A DNA stretch of 64,000 nucleotides from Agapanthus africanus. Lineage: Eukaryota > Streptophyta > Magnoliopsida > Asparagales > Amaryllidaceae. The translations under genes were made by a program, and so were the position numbers. Under the pieces are notes generated by a model. The model saw only the letters and a program-made list of their open reading frames with translations, made no database searches and was not told where the DNA came from. The stretch covers positions 195,697,739 through 195,761,738 of the forward strand of contig JASDDO010000026.1 in assembly GCA_030015575.1 (NCBI GenBank), given 5' to 3'. Below are positions 11,056-23,951 of the stretch, piece by piece (the first letter of the stretch is position 1; the number at the start of each line of letters is the position of its first letter).

Positions 11056-14000
11056 CTAGGGCCATGTACTGGCGTATCGCAGACCGATGATCTCGAGTAG
11101 CCTCTCGAACTGAATCTGAGGTAGGGCCTTCGTGAATGGATCAGCAATGTTCTCTTCAGAAGCAACTCTCCGAACCTCGATCTCCTGACGATCAATGATC
11201 TCCCTGATCAGGTGATACCGCCTTAAGATGTGTCTGTACTTCTGATGGGATCTTGGTTCCTTCGCTAAAGCTATAGCTCCGTTGTTGTCGCAATACAGAG
11301 GTATTAGATCAACAATGGTAGGAACCACCTGAAGTTCTGTTAGGAACTTCTTCATCCAGACTGCTTCTTTTGCGGCATCGCAAGCAGCTATATACTCCGC
11401 TTCCATCGTCGAGTCAGCAACGGTGTCCTGCTTGGAGCTCTTCCAGCACACCGCCCCTCCATTGAGGGTAAAGACATAACCCGACATGGACTTGGAATCG
11501 TCCTTATCACTCTGAAAGCCGGAATCAGCAAAGGCCTCCAACCTGAGGTCTTTTCCGCCGTAAACCAAGAACATCTCCTTAGTCCTTCTCAGGTACTTGA
11601 GAATGTTCTTTACTGCTATCCAGTGCTTCTCCCCTGGGTCTGACTGATACCGGCTTACCACGCTCAGTGCGTAAGCTACATCTGGTCTGGTACACAACAT
11701 CACATACATTATAGAGCCTACCGCAGAAGCGTAGGGTATAATAGACATGCGTTCCCTTTCCAAATCAGTCTTGGGAGACATCTCTTTGGAGAGGGTGATT
11801 CCGTGACAAGCCGGTAGATTACCGCGCTTAGAATCTTCCATACTGAATCTTTTCAGTACAATGTCGATATACCTGGACTGCGAAAGTCCCAACATCCTCT
11901 TGGATCTATCACGATAGATCTGGATCCCCAGAATGTAAGAGGCATCACCCAGGTCTTTCATGGAGAACCTGTGTGACAAGAATCCTTTGACAGATTGTAG
12001 CATAGGAATGTCATTTCCTATCAATAGAATGTCATCCACGTATAAGACGAGGAATACGACACTTCTGGCTACAACTTTACTATATATGCACGGTTCATCT
12101 GGATTTTTGATAAAGTCATATTCTTTGACCGTCTCATCAAAACAGATGTTCCAACTCCACGATGCCTGCTTTAGTCCATAAATGGACTTAAGCAGCTTGC
12201 ATACTTTCCCGCTGCTCCCACTCTGATTGAAACCCTCTGGCTGATCCATATAGACGCACTCTTCTAAATTTCCATTCAGAAAAGCCGTCTTTACGTCCAT
12301 CTGCCAGATTTCATAATCATGGAAGGCAGCAATAGCAAGAAGGACCCGAATGGATTTGAGCATAGCCACTGGAGAAAAAGTTTCGTCATAGTCTAAACCA
12401 GGTCTTTGACGAAAACCCTTTGCAACAAGTCTAGCCTTATAGGTTTCCACCTGTCCATCTACACCAATCTTTTTCTTGAAGATCCATTTGCATCCTATGG
12501 GTTTTACCCTATCTGGAGCAAAGTCCAAAGTCCATACTTTGTTGGTGTACATGGACTCCATTTCGGTCCGCATTGCATCTAGCCATCGTACCGAGTCGCC
12601 GCTCTGGATGGCCTGCTGGAAGTCAGTAGGTTCATCATCATCTATGATGCAATCCTCTCTATCCCCATCTATGAGAAAACCGTAGTATCTCTCAGGCGGA
12701 TGAGACGGCCTACTACTCCTGCGGAGGGGTGCGGGAATGTCCTGTTCTTCTTGAACTATCGGTTCTACCATACTTTCAGTAGCAGTTTGTGGTTCTGGAA
12801 TTTATTCCAGTTCTATTTTGCTCCCACTTATTTCCTTTTCTAAAAACTGATATTCTAGAAAATGGGCATTACGAGAAACAAATACCTTTTGTTCCTCTGC
12901 GTAATAGAATAGATACCCCTTGGAGTTCTTTGGATATCCCACAAACTGACACTTTACTGATCGTGCCTCGAGCTTGTCCACATGCTGCTTTTTAACAAAA
13001 GCTGGACATCCCCATATTTTCAGATACTGAAGATAGGGTTTCTTCCCACTCCACATCTGATATGGCGTGGTAGGCACAGTCTTAGTAGGAACCATGTTCA
13101 AAAGATATGCCGCTGATTCTAGCGCATAACCCCAGAAAGATCGCGGTAACTCAGCATTACTCATCATGGATCGTACCATATCCAATAGGGTTCGATTCCG
13201 TCTCTCCGATACACCGTTATGCTGTGGAGTGTATGGAGGAGTAAGCTGAGAGAGAATTCCTTTCTCTTTTAAGTAACCTAGGAACTCGGCACTCAAGTAT
13301 TCACCACCTCGATCAGATCTAAGTGTCTTGATACTTTTGCCGGTTTGGTTTTCTACTTCATTCTTATACTCTTGGAATTTCTCAAAAGCCTCGGATTTAT
13401 GTTTCATCAGATAAATGAATCCGTATCTTGAGTAATCATCCGTGAAAGTAATGAAATAGGAAAAACCACCTCTTGCATGTGTAGACAATGGACCACATAC
13501 ATCGCTGTGTATGAGTCCTAAGAGCTCGCTCGCTCTTACTCCTTGTCCAGTGAATGGAGTCTTTGTCATCTTTCCTTTGAGACAAGATTGACAAGTGTCA
13601 TAAGTTTGATATTCGAACGAGTCCAAATATCCTTCTCTATGCAACTTAGTCAACCTTCTCTCATTGATGTGACCCAGTCTACAATGCCATAAGAAAGCTT
13701 TATTTAAATCTGGAGACTTTCTTTTTAGTGTGTTCTGGACATTGAAAATTTGGAGTTGGTTTAAAACATATATACCGTTATTTAGAGTACCGGACCGAAT
13801 CAAACCATGATTAAGGTGGATGTTAACAATATCTCTTACAAACGTGAAATCATAACCTTTATTTGATAACAAGGAAACTGATATGATATTACACGTTAAG
13901 CTTGGTACAAAATAACAGTTATGTAAAACCAAAATGTGTCCACTCGTCAATCCTAGGTGATAATCCCCGACGGACGCAGCTCCCACGCTAGCTCCGTTAG

Positions 14001-14997
14001 CAACCTTTAGGGTCATATCACCTTCCTTCAGCACTCTACAGTTTCTCAGTGCCTGCAATGAATTGCAAATATGAGATCCTGATCCGGTATCCAATACCCA
14101 GGAAGTAGAGTTGATCGACAGACAATTCTCAATTACAAACACACCTGAAGTCGAAGCCACAGCTTGCTTCAGTTCCTGGTTCTTGGCGTTCCACGACTTG
14201 CAATCCTTCTTCCAGTGCCCTTTCCTGTGACAATGGAAGCACTCATCCTGGCCCACTACCGGTACCGCAAACTTTTTCTTTCCCTTCCCTCCCACCTTAC
14301 TAACACCTCCTCTAGGTCTGGGGACGGCCTTCTTCTTCCTTCCTTTGGCCCTAGCCTTGGACCCGGAAGAAGATGCACCGCCAACAAACATAGCGGGTGT
14401 TTCCCTTGCCTTCTGCAAGGTGCCCTCTGCACTCCTTAACATGTTCAGGAGTTCCGGAAGTTCAACTTCTTTTCCTTGAAGGTTGAAGTTCAGGATAAAC
14501 TGGGCGTAGGTGGGAGGAAGGGACTGGAGAATAAGGTCTGTATATAGCTCATTATCCAAAGTCGTCCCAAGGTCTGCGAGCTCTTCAATATAGCCGATCA
14601 TCTTTAGGACATGTTCTCCTACCGATGACCCGACAGCCAACCTCGCTCGAAACAAGTTCTTAGAGGTCTCGTATCTTGCTATACGAGATTGCTCTCCATA
14701 AAGTTCCTTTGTATGGAGAAATATGCCATCTAGGGTCATATCCTCGTGCCTCCTCTGATGTTCACTGTTCATTGAGGCAAGCACGATGCACTTGGCTTTC
14801 GCGCAATCTAAATCCCAGGTTTTGCGGATTTCCTTATCCGCATTGCTGGATTTGGGACCAGGGACAGCAGGTGCCGTAGCGGTGAGGATGTACCCCAATT
14901 TGTCATAGGTCAAAGCCATTTTGACATTCCGCAGCCAATCTTTATAGTTTGGCCCTGTCAGTATATTTTTCTGTAAAAGTAACTTAAGTCCAGTCAT
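11056..14997 (-). pseudogene. gag-pol: Element B gag-pol polyprotein, broken by a single in-frame stop
   Basis: About 1,313 codons with a TAA at 12804-12802 where H has GAA; the frame is unchanged across it. Domains in order: Gag (from MTGLK at 14997), zinc knuckle CFHCHRKGHWKKDC (C-X2-C-X4-H-X4-C), protease WVLDTGSG, integrase HHCC (LWHCRLGH ... CQSC) and D,D35E, then past the stop RT with YVDDILLIG and RNase H ending RYASTWP. The stop falls in the linker after integrase, so a truncated Gag-PR-INT product is possible while RT and RNase H are lost unless the stop is read through. I chose MTGLK, conserved with H, over an ATG further upstream because that one precedes the predicted splice acceptor (15010-15009). 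One base change separates this from an open frame. Confidence 0.95.
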
Positions 14998-15498
14998 TTT
15001 CAGGGTCGCTGCAATTAGGAGAGAGAGAAGAAAACTCTTTAGCATGATACTCTTGCAAGTTTAGAGTGGTTTTTAGTTTATCTAAACTGGATGGCTCCCA
15101 CTGTTTCTCGAATCCTTCCTCAAACCATAAAAGAAGAATTAGCCAGGACTATTCTCACCGTACAATACTTGCTTAACCGTTCAGCCAGGCCAGTGTCGAT
15201 ACTTCGAGGGAGGTTTTCCAACGCTTTCGCGAAGTTCCTTAATTAAATAACCTCTTTTCTATGGGGGCGTAACCCCGCTGACACTTTTCTGGACACCTAC
15301 TTGGTTTATAGCATTGATCGTTAAGTGACGAATATCCTGATAAGTAGCATATACTCACAGTAGGATCGGGATCCAAATATCATCGTATGATAATGTTGAA
15401 GGAATCCTACCAACATTCATCAAACTCCAAATGGTATGCATCTCTTTGCAAATTTCAGTTTCTTTAGAAATTCCCGATATATATTTTTGCCCCATGCT

Positions 15499-15707
15499 CT
15501 TATGACCTTGGCGTTGGTCAAAATATCATAAGTCACATGTCAAGTTCTACCCATCATTATCTTGTTAATTTGAACCCATCCGTACATATCCTTAACGTTG
15601 GCCAAAATGATCATACGACTGTCCCAAACTAACTCATCTATCTATGCAACAAATGAATACCCAGCAGCTACCAAACACTATGCCTTGGCGTTGGTCAAAA
15701 TACATAG
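15499..15707 (-). other. Triple-hairpin leader cassette, element B
   Basis: Central segments (sense) read ATTTTGACCAACGCCAAGG in two units and a close variant in the middle one. Flanking stems: CTTATGA (15499-15505) with TCATAAG (15526-15532), perfect; CTATG (15678-15682) with CATAG (15703-15707), perfect; the middle unit pairs only partly. Confidence 0.75.
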
Positions 15708-16757
15708 CTTGAATACTACTGAATACCCAGATGAAATGACGGAGGGCTACGAATGGTTTTGGCGAAACCGTGAACGTAGTGAACTTGATATAACCGAAGG
15801 AACCTGATAGCTTTTAAAAGGAGTGGTTAAGTCTCCGCATTTAAAAATATCTGTTTTTAAAATTAACCGAGTGGTTTCTTTTAAATTGTTCCAATGATTT
15901 AAACTTTGGTTTGTTTTTCTTTGCATTATAGATAATGCGTCCCATCATTAACCTATCATTGCAGAAAACAACGAAAATACAACGTCCTCTTATGCCATCC
16001 GCATTCGCCACGGGGTCCCGTCATCACCCGTTAGGTTACTTAACTAACGACAGAGCGGGGGCTGGGCTAGCGCGGGTGTAAAACATAAGTGACGTCTAAA
16101 TAGCTATCATATATAGATATTGTACATTCGTCAGACGCAATAATAGGCATTCCAGATCACAGATGAACTTTATTGGATTTGCAAGCAATCCGTGTTTGTT
16201 TTGAGCCTGCAACAAAAGACGGATTACACAGTTGTGATGAATAGCCATTACCCCACCCAAGACCCCAACGGGTACGGCAAACTACCCGCCCGGCAGTTTG
16301 TGCACCCCACCTTGGGTCTGTCCTAGTAGCAAAAACAGTAAAATGAAATAATACAACGGTGGCTACAACCGCAACCTGGATGTGCCCCGCAAAATAATAT
16401 TACAACAAATTACATTTACATCAAATGAATTAAATAATAACCAATCACATAACCCCGGCTAATCATCACAACAGTCCAACACAGTTCATATCCACAAACA
16501 GTAAAAACCATTACAGAAATGTGCAACCCTCTGCCAACCGATATACTAGCAGTTAGGGGAGGTTTACGAACACATTATACAAACACAGATATAATCCAAT
16601 AATCAAATACTGTATAATTTCGATCGATTAAACACATTTAATATTGCTCCAATACTTCTCTGTAAACTTGAAACCTGAGCAAAATTAAAAAATACCAGAA
16701 AATCCCAAATATCACAGAGAACCATCACAAGGAAAATGGGTCCCTGAATCGTCAACT

Positions 16758-16806
16758 CGGCGGCGGAAGCGCGGCGGGATCTGTGCTAGCCGCCGCGGTT
16801 CCGCGG
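16758..16806. repeat. GC-rich dyad, element B leader
   Basis: CGGCGGCGGAAGCGCGGCGG (from 16758) and CCGCGGTTCCGCGG (16793-16806) could fold back on each other, about 210-255 nt after the primer site. Confidence 0.7.
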
Positions 16807-17001
16807 CGCCGTAGGCGATTCAGGGGACCAAATTTTTTGTGTGTTCTTCTACTGTCATTTTAAGCTTTCTGAACATCCCTGAAAAATTTTTGGACTTCAT
16901 TTATAAATCGACAGAAACTTGATATTTTAGGGTTTTCGGGTTTCGTTTTTTTCGTTCGAAATTCATACAAATTTGCAAAAAAGTTATTTATTGTTTAGCG
17001 A

Positions 17002-17014
17002 GACTCTGATACCA
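17002..17014 (-). other. Primer binding site of element B
   Basis: The minus strand reads TGGTATCAGAGTC. The first 11 bases match the initiator tRNA-Met site, one base after the LTR end. Confidence 0.9.
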
Positions 17015-17015
17015 C

Positions 17016-18911
17016 TGTAAGTCGATGTACAACACCCCAATACTTGTGGGGAGGCGGAATTTTCAAAAACGAACTTGTTTAGTGAACAAACATCGACTAA
17101 CCGCTTGAATCGAAGCTAAACGATAACTAACTTAAAACATAGAGTTGCTATGCTACTATGTTTAGGGATTATACCTAACGAATCGTGTCCTTCATCTTTG
17201 CGAACTCCACCTCCTCCTCGGCCTTCTCGAAGTAGTAGACGATCCACCCGAGAGCTTTACTCCAAGCTTAGCCTCTAAACTTGAGGCAACTAAACTTCTT
17301 TAAGTGCTAATCAAAGAAGCTAGGTGTAATATAGAGAGGGTTATGGATTAAGTAGTCTAACTAATCCTTGCACTCAACACATGAGAGGGGAGGATTAGGG
17401 TTTGAAGAGGGAGAGCTTGAGGAGAGAGAAGGTGAGGATAATTGTCATATGAGAATAATGAGTTATCATAATATATATGAAACATTAAAATTCATCAATA
17501 AAAGAAAAACAAATGATGAATAATCAAGTTTCATAAATATCTAATGGTGATTCATAACCATGACTCATTAAGCATTTATTGTGCATTAATGATATGGATG
17601 AATCACTCTCATGACTCACTAAACTCATTCAATGCATATGACACCTAAACCTCCTTAGTCACCATCTTCTAGAAGCTTCTCGCACAATTACGAGAACGCC
17701 CCTCCAATCCGCAAAAATACGGAAAAACTTTAGACTGTATAAATCCAATAACCGGATACCAGTAACTGGTTTAAACCAAAGCCGACTGGTAAAAACTGTC
17801 CGAAAGTCGTACGCACGTAAACGCACGTATGCGTCCGAACCCTTGTCGTAAAACCATACGACCTCTATATCGTTTCGCCTGGAGTAGGGAAACTCTCTGT
17901 GTGGGACTCTAGAGACTCGACTACTACGCTGGCAGTGGGTTTAACCACAGACCGCAAGCGGCACTAGCTGTACGTAACGGTCCCCAGGTAGATGTCGATA
18001 AGAAGGCCGATGAGGGAACCCATCCGAACTCCTACTGAGTCTGATGTGACAATCTCCATACAGTCCGGTCCGTTCGTCTTAGACTATCGCATATCGGGCC
18101 TAGGGGGGCGGCAAGCGTCAGTCCCCTAATAGCGGTATAAGTCGTGTCGGAGGGAAGCCCATTACACCCTGAGAAACTACTGGAACCTACCAGCAAATCT
18201 CGCTTGCCCTGGCCAGGGACTTTGCGTAATGGCTCTCTGACACAGCGCGATATCAACCCCCAATACCGGGAGAGACGAATCCTGTCTAACCGCCACTGCC
18301 TCCAAGTGCTCGGGACTGCACCCAACTGCTACCTGTTTGCACGACTCCTTTGAGCCGTCGTAGGGTAGCAATCTAAGAACAGTGGGACACACTCGAGGCG
18401 AAGTAGCAGTGTCAAGTCTGCGGACTATGCTGTACTCATGTCACCTGGGAACTGTTCACTGACGACTGGTATAAAACCAACCAACAGTTCCCTGTGAGTC
18501 CTGTCCGGTGTACCCGTAACCTAACGAGCACCTGCATACTATCTCCAGTACGACGTACTGACGGCTGTGGGACAGACCATCTCCCCAACTGGGATGAGAA
18601 GCGTACACACTAGTCTACTCCGGAGTATCGATGCCCTGTCTCGATAATCCAACGACTTGGGACCTGAATAAGGATGTGCTTGTAGACTACCCGGCCCCCA
18701 CTAGTGTGACTGCCATCACAACGCCGGTAGTCAAGCAAGATCCTAAGAGCTCTATCAATACGTATACTCACATATTAAGATAGAAAAACCAAGTAGCATA
18801 CTACCATGTTTAGCAAGACTGTTATATACATGTGAATATCCCAAGCTTCCATTAAGTAATATACAAACTAGTATGATACAGTAATGGCCTTCTAGAGCAT
18901 AAACACTAACA
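17016..18911 (-). repeat. 5' LTR of element B
   Basis: 1,896 bp, about 99% identical by eye to 9147-11041. It contains CCCTGGCCAGGG at 18207-18218. Confidence 0.95.
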
Positions 18912-18916
18912 GGAAC
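18912..18916. repeat. Right TSD of element B (GGAAC)
   Basis: GGAAC directly after the LTR end CACTAACA. C's LTR sequence resumes here. Confidence 0.95.
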
Positions 18917-20777
18917 CACATCCCTGGTTTCTTTTACGGGCTCCCACCTCTGGACGGAGGCAACTCGAGCACGAAGTTGGCGAGTCGACGTGCCCAAGGA
19001 TGCTGTAGATGAAGTGTAGAATCGATTGTCTCTTTGGGTATAAGTTGTCATTTGATGGAGAAGGAAAAATGAACTTTGGAGTGGTGTTAGGAATTTTTCA
19101 AGCAAGCAAATGAGATGAATGATTTTCCCTCACCCAAAAATGAATTCCCTCTCTCCTCTCCTTGTAGTGGCCGGCCTCATCTCATGGTGGAGGAAAATTG
19201 CAAGCCTAAAAGCAAGTAGAGAAAATTGGATGATAACAAGAATTAAAGATCACATCAAAGTCTTGTTTAAATCTAATCAACTCTCATCATATTTAATGCT
19301 AGCCATGAGCACAAGAAAAGAATTTAATGATGCTAAGATTATCATAATCTCTCATATCACAAATAAACCCTCCACAACTGCTAATTTGCAAATATGCAAA
19401 TTAGCCCCTCCATCAGAAAAATCCGGTCGAGAAGGAACAAAAGAAAACTGGTCGAAACGGAATGCAAACTGGCAACTTCAGAAAACTGATCCCGTAATAA
19501 ATTACAGGAAAACCCTACGACTGCATATACATGCCCGCATTTGTATTCCCACTGAATACAAATGCAATGAGACAAAATCTACACTGTACAATACTAGGAT
19601 CCGGCTTAAACCAAAGCTCGCTAGTATTATCCGTCCGATCATGATCCGTGCAATACCGCACGTATATGATCGAACCCTGCCATATCTCCATATGGCCTCT
19701 ACAGCGTTTCGCCCGAAACATGAGAAAACGATCTGTGGGGGACTCTAATTACTCGTCAATACTTTGGCTGTGGATTTAACCACTAGCACGTCAGAGGTAT
19801 TAGCCATACGTAACGGGCTGCCAAGTATTGACCAAAAGGGACGTCTATGAGCGAACTCATCTTGACACCCTAATGAGCCTGTCAGCGACAATATCCGTAC
19901 AGCCCAGTCCGTTCATCTATGAGCATCGTATGGCGGGCCTAGGGGGTTGGTAAAATTCAGACCCCCAAAAGCGGTACAAGTCGTGTCAGAGTGTAGCCCA
20001 GAACACCCTGAGATACTACTGGAATACCTACCAGTAAATCTCCTGCCTTGGCCAAGAACTTCGTGCAATGGCTCTCCTAGACACAGCACGACCTCACCCC
20101 CAATACCGGGAGAGACGAACCCCTGAAGATCCGCTCACTGCCTCCATGTGGCTTGGGACTGTACCCAACTAAAACCTGTTTGCACGTCTCCTTTGAGCGT
20201 GGTAGGGTAGTAATCAAAGTACAGTGGGAACTCACACGAGACAAATGACGATCTCAGGTCGATGAACTAACCTGTACACATATCACCAGGGAACTGCTAT
20301 TTGACGTCTGGTATAAGACCAACTAGCATGTTCCCGGCGAGTCCTGTCCGGTGTACTCATAACCCAATGAGCACCTGTATACATATTAGGTGAACCAACT
20401 GACACCAGTGGCTTATGAGACCGGCCACCGCCCTTCGTCGGGGTCTCGACTGAATACACTAGTCTACTCTGGAGTATCGATGCCCTGTCTTGAAACCCCC
20501 ACGACTAGGGACCTTTTAAGGATTTGCTTATAGACCCCAGCTTTCACGTATATGATCGCCCTCATACTGCTGGCAGTCAAGCAAGAATCCTTGGGGCTTT
20601 ATCAACGCGCAATAGCGACCTGTAAGGTCACCTAAAACAGTACACGATGATAAAGGTAAACCAGATTGCATACTATCATCTTGAGTAAGACTGTCTTACC
20701 GGCATAGGTCCTCTCTCAATCATTACAATCACGTGCCTGTGATCCAATAATTGACTCTGAGGGCACTATATCCAACA

Positions 20778-20788
20778 ATCTCCCACTT
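20778..20788 (-). other. Polypurine tract of element C
   Basis: The minus strand reads AAGTGGGAGAT against C's 3' LTR; intact although the adjoining pol is ruined. Confidence 0.85.
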
Positions 20789-21590
20789 GCACTCAAGGCT
20801 AATTATTGCGATGTCGCATACTCACATCCCGTGTGATACCGAACACCCAACTCCTCTACTAATCAGTCTCACAAAACCTGTTTGCGAAACTAATGCGTTC
20901 GAGGAATAGCCTCAGTGAGTGGATCCGCTCAGATGTTTCTTTCTATGTCTCTCTTTATCTCATGTTCGCGTAGAAAGCCATCTCCCGAAATGAGCAATAC
21001 CTGTCCTTGAGTATTTCTGGATATCTGATGGGACCCAGTTCATAAATGAACTCCAAATCCAAACTTCTCAGACTGTATCGTCAACTGAACTTAATCAGTA
21101 TTCTGCGCCATGCCTCCCTCAGTATCCGCCTGGACCACCTGTCCAAAATACTGCCCCTCGTCAGAGGGAAAACTATAACTCTGACAGTCACTCTGTTATC
21201 CAGATCACCTTGGAAGCCTGGAATGATAACTGTCTCCCGAATGAGGCTGTCGTTATTATATCTCTAGAACATCCACTTATGTTCTAAAACTGCTTCCGAA
21301 TGTTTCTCCAGGATTGGATCAATATCAACTTATTTCACCTACTGCAAAAACAATATCTGGTGTGGTACTTGACATCTCATGATTGACTCAATTGCTTAAG
21401 CAAGTGATCTTCCAATCATGCACATCCCTCTCCCCTTTAGTCTGTAAGACTCCTTTAGAGAGGGTGACTCCATCACCTGCAGGTATACTACCGTGCCAGG
21501 AGTCGTCCATTCTAAAACACCTTTAGAATGCTGTCTAAGTACCCAGATTAGGAAACTACCCAAATCTAGATCTAAAACCATAGATCTAGT
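20789..21590 (-). pseudogene. pol: Element C RNase H/RT tail, decayed
   Basis: Short stretches still match the RNase H region of the better preserved elements (for example GTGGATCCGC and ATCTGATGGGACCCAG on the plus strand). No frame longer than about 75 codons survives and none is credible. The region is cut at 21590 by element E and continues at 39633. Confidence 0.75.
21586..21590. repeat. Left TSD of element E (CTAGT)
   Basis: CTAGT before the LTR start TGTTAGTTG; matches 39628-39632. Confidence 0.92.
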
Positions 21591-23707
21591 TGTTAGTTGT
21601 ATGTATGCCCTAGAGGCCAGTATTGTACAGATGATGTATATTATATTGGATGCTTGGACATATATAGAGATGACTTTCTTGCTCGATATGATAGTATGCT
21701 ATCTGGTTGCTCTTTATCTTAACATGTATACTAGTCTCTTTAAACTGTCTTATAGTTGCATGTTGGTAAAGCCCTTAGGATGTGTACTTGACTACCTGGA
21801 CTATGATGCAGATCATACTAGTGGGGACATGGTAGTCCATAAGTACATCCTTCAAGGTCCCTAGTCGTAGGTGTATCGAGATGGGGCATCGATATACCAG
21901 TGTAGACTAGCGTATACGCTTCTCGACCCATGAGATGGGCGATGGATGATCCCATATCCATTGGTGTTTGACATCAGAGATGGTATACGGGTGCTCAGTG
22001 GAGACTGGGTACACTGGACGGACTCGCCGAGAACTCCCAGATGGTATTATACCTCACGTCAGATGGCAGTTCTCAGGTGACACTTGTACAGGTTAGTCTG
22101 TAGACCCGAGATCGTCATAGAGTCTTGTGTGATTCCCACTGTGCTTTGATCTCCACCTTACCACGTCCATGAGGGCGTGCAAAACGGTGGTTTTTGGGTA
22201 CAGTCCCGAGTCACATGGAGGCAATGAGCGATAGGTGGGGTTTCTTCTCTCCCGGTATTGGGGGTTGATGTTGTACTGTGCTCGATTGGCCGTAACAGGG
22301 AAGTCCCTGGCCAGGGCTGTTTCAGAGATTTGTGGTAAGTGTTACCAGTAGTTTCTCGACCTGTTATGAGCCTCACATCGACACGACTTATCGGTTTTTG
22401 GGGTCTGACGTTTACCACCCCTACACTTGATAAGCGACATATCAGACGAGGAGACTGGACTGTACGGGAAGTGTTACCGATCGGCTCGACGGGAGTTGTA
22501 GCAGGTTCGTTTGTTCTCTTCTGATCGCTCAATACCCGGGTGGCCGTTACGTTTAGCTGACCGCTTGCGGCTTGGGGGTGATTGATATGATCATCATCCA
22601 CTGCCGGCGTATTGACGAGTCTCAGAGTCCCACAATGGAGTTTCCTAGTCTAGGTGAAACGTTGTGGTGCGCGTATGTGATATGCGCATGGACCCGATTA
22701 AAATGTGCGTATAGGATACCGTATATTGATCGGGCGGCTTGCTTTTGGTAGGGGTCATATGTGATATGGCCAGATTGATAAATCAAGTGTTGATTTATCA
22801 TTTAACCATTAGCTTCTCACTTGAAATCCTTTCTTGAGTTAGTTGGATGTATGCATGCATGTATGCTTTCTTTTTGATTCATGCACATATGGATGTACAA
22901 ATACACATACATACATACATACATACATACATTCATCATGGTTGCTTATACAATGAGAATGGTGGCAATATAAGAATCACACCATGGTTATTATATGGAT
23001 TTTTCATTGCTTTTGAATTAAAACAAAAAGGGAAAAGAAAAAGGGTTGAATGATAGATTGTTTCTACACTCTTCTTGACTTTACCATGCTCACCTACCTT
23101 TTTAACCCATGGTTTATTTTCCTTTTGTGCTTTTAACTCCATTGTAATAATATCTATATAATTAACCATGGTTTGAAATGAGAGATGGAAAATATATATA
23201 CTTATATTTTCATTTTTCATGTGAGAGCTTATTCTTATCTTCTTCTCAAAAGCCATCATCTTCATCAACCTCTCTCCTTTTGCTCTCTTGTTCTTTGTAG
23301 TGAGCAATATACTCAACAAGATTGGATTTTGAAGTGAGAAAGAGAACCACAACACCATTCTACACAAGTCTAGCCCACTTGTTTAGAGTGTTAGCTTCAT
23401 TTCGTTCATTTGATCGGATAAAGTTGCAAGCTTGGACAAAGCGGACTCCGGGTGGATCATCGGTGACCGAGAGGCGTTCAAGCGGAGTTCTTTCAAACCC
23501 CAAGTAGCCGAGGAGTCTAGCATAGGGAGCTACAAAGGTTGTACTCTCTAATCCCTAGCTTTCCTTTCATATGATGATGTGATAAATTTTGAAACCCTAA
23601 TTTTTCTAGGATAAATCCTTTGTAAGTTTACTTAGCACCCTAAAGACTCCACCTTTGGTACATGTGATGCTTCCAAACCCTTCATGAGGTGCTAGGTAAA
23701 CCTTTCA
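21591..23707 (+). repeat. 5' LTR of element E
   Basis: 2,117 bp starting TGTTAGTTG and ending TTTCA. It contains the hairpin GATAAATCAA-GTG-TTGATTTATC (22777-22799), the palindrome CCCTGGCCAGGG (22305-22316) and a (CATA)n tract. Confidence 0.93.
22904..22932 (+). repeat. (CATA)n microsatellite in the E LTR
   Basis: Seven or so ACAT/CATA units. The matching tract in the 3' LTR (about 38828-38853) is shorter, so it has changed length since insertion. Confidence 0.85.
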
Positions 23708-23708
23708 T

Positions 23709-23721
23709 TGGTATAAGAGCC
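23709..23721 (+). other. Primer binding site of element E
   Basis: TGGTATAAGAGCC, one base from the canonical initiator tRNA-Met site, one base after the LTR. Confidence 0.9.
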
Positions 23722-23907
23722 GACCTAGAATATTAGGCGACACTTTTACGAAGTTAAAACTCCAATCGAACCGAAAATACGGATTTTTGTGTGCTCTCTG
23801 GACTTTTTTCAAAATCTGGTTATTTTCAGAATTAAAAATATGCAAAAAATTCAGCAGGTAAATATAAGAGTTACTGTAAAAAATGAGAGCATGAACAGGT
23901 AAAACGA

Positions 23908-23951
23908 CCGCGGAACCGCGGCAATTGCCTGCTTAGGCCGCGGTTCCGCGG
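23908..23951. repeat. GC-rich hairpin, element E leader
   Basis: CCGCGGAACCGCGG (23908-23921) and its exact reverse complement CCGCGGTTCCGCGG (23938-23951), separated by 16 bases, give a perfect 14-bp stem about 190 nt after the primer site. It is the clearest copy in the window. Confidence 0.85.

Larger units (their letters stand above)
15011..17001 (-). other. Non-coding 5' leader of element B
   Basis: About 2 kb without a credible gene. It carries the GC dyad (16758-16806) and the triple-hairpin cassette (15499-15707), and ends in a pyrimidine tract plus TTGCAG 12 nt before the start codon. A candidate splice donor (AG then GTATAATCC) is in the LTR at 17174. It lacks the tandem repeat pair of the gag-less elements' leaders. 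Confidence 0.8.
9147..18911 (-). mobile_element. Element B: complete gag-pol copia element with one nonsense codon
   Basis: 9,765 bp with LTRs of 1,895 bp (9147-11041) and 1,896 bp (17016-18911), TSD GGAAC on both sides, initiator-Met primer site, polypurine tract and a gag-pol frame interrupted once. The LTRs differ at about 20 positions by eye (about 1%), so insertion was recent. It lies within the 3' LTR of C. Confidence 0.97.
8901..20777 (-). repeat. 3' LTR of element C, split by element B
   Basis: The segments 8901-9146 and 18917-20777 form an LTR of about 2.1 kb. The flanks of B join to a sequence that matches the unbroken 5' LTR at 44790-44850, which proves that the split is an insertion. 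It ends ATCCAACA (plus) against the polypurine tract. Confidence 0.9.

Noticed and set aside
19119-19748. Plus-strand open frame of 209 codons
   Set aside because: It lies antisense in C's 3' LTR. The same region of the 5' LTR (about 45000-45630) has a stop and a shorter frame, and the translation has no recognisable domain.
22904-22932. CATA and TTTA microsatellites as functional elements
   Set aside because: They change length between the two LTRs of one element, as ordinary microsatellites do.
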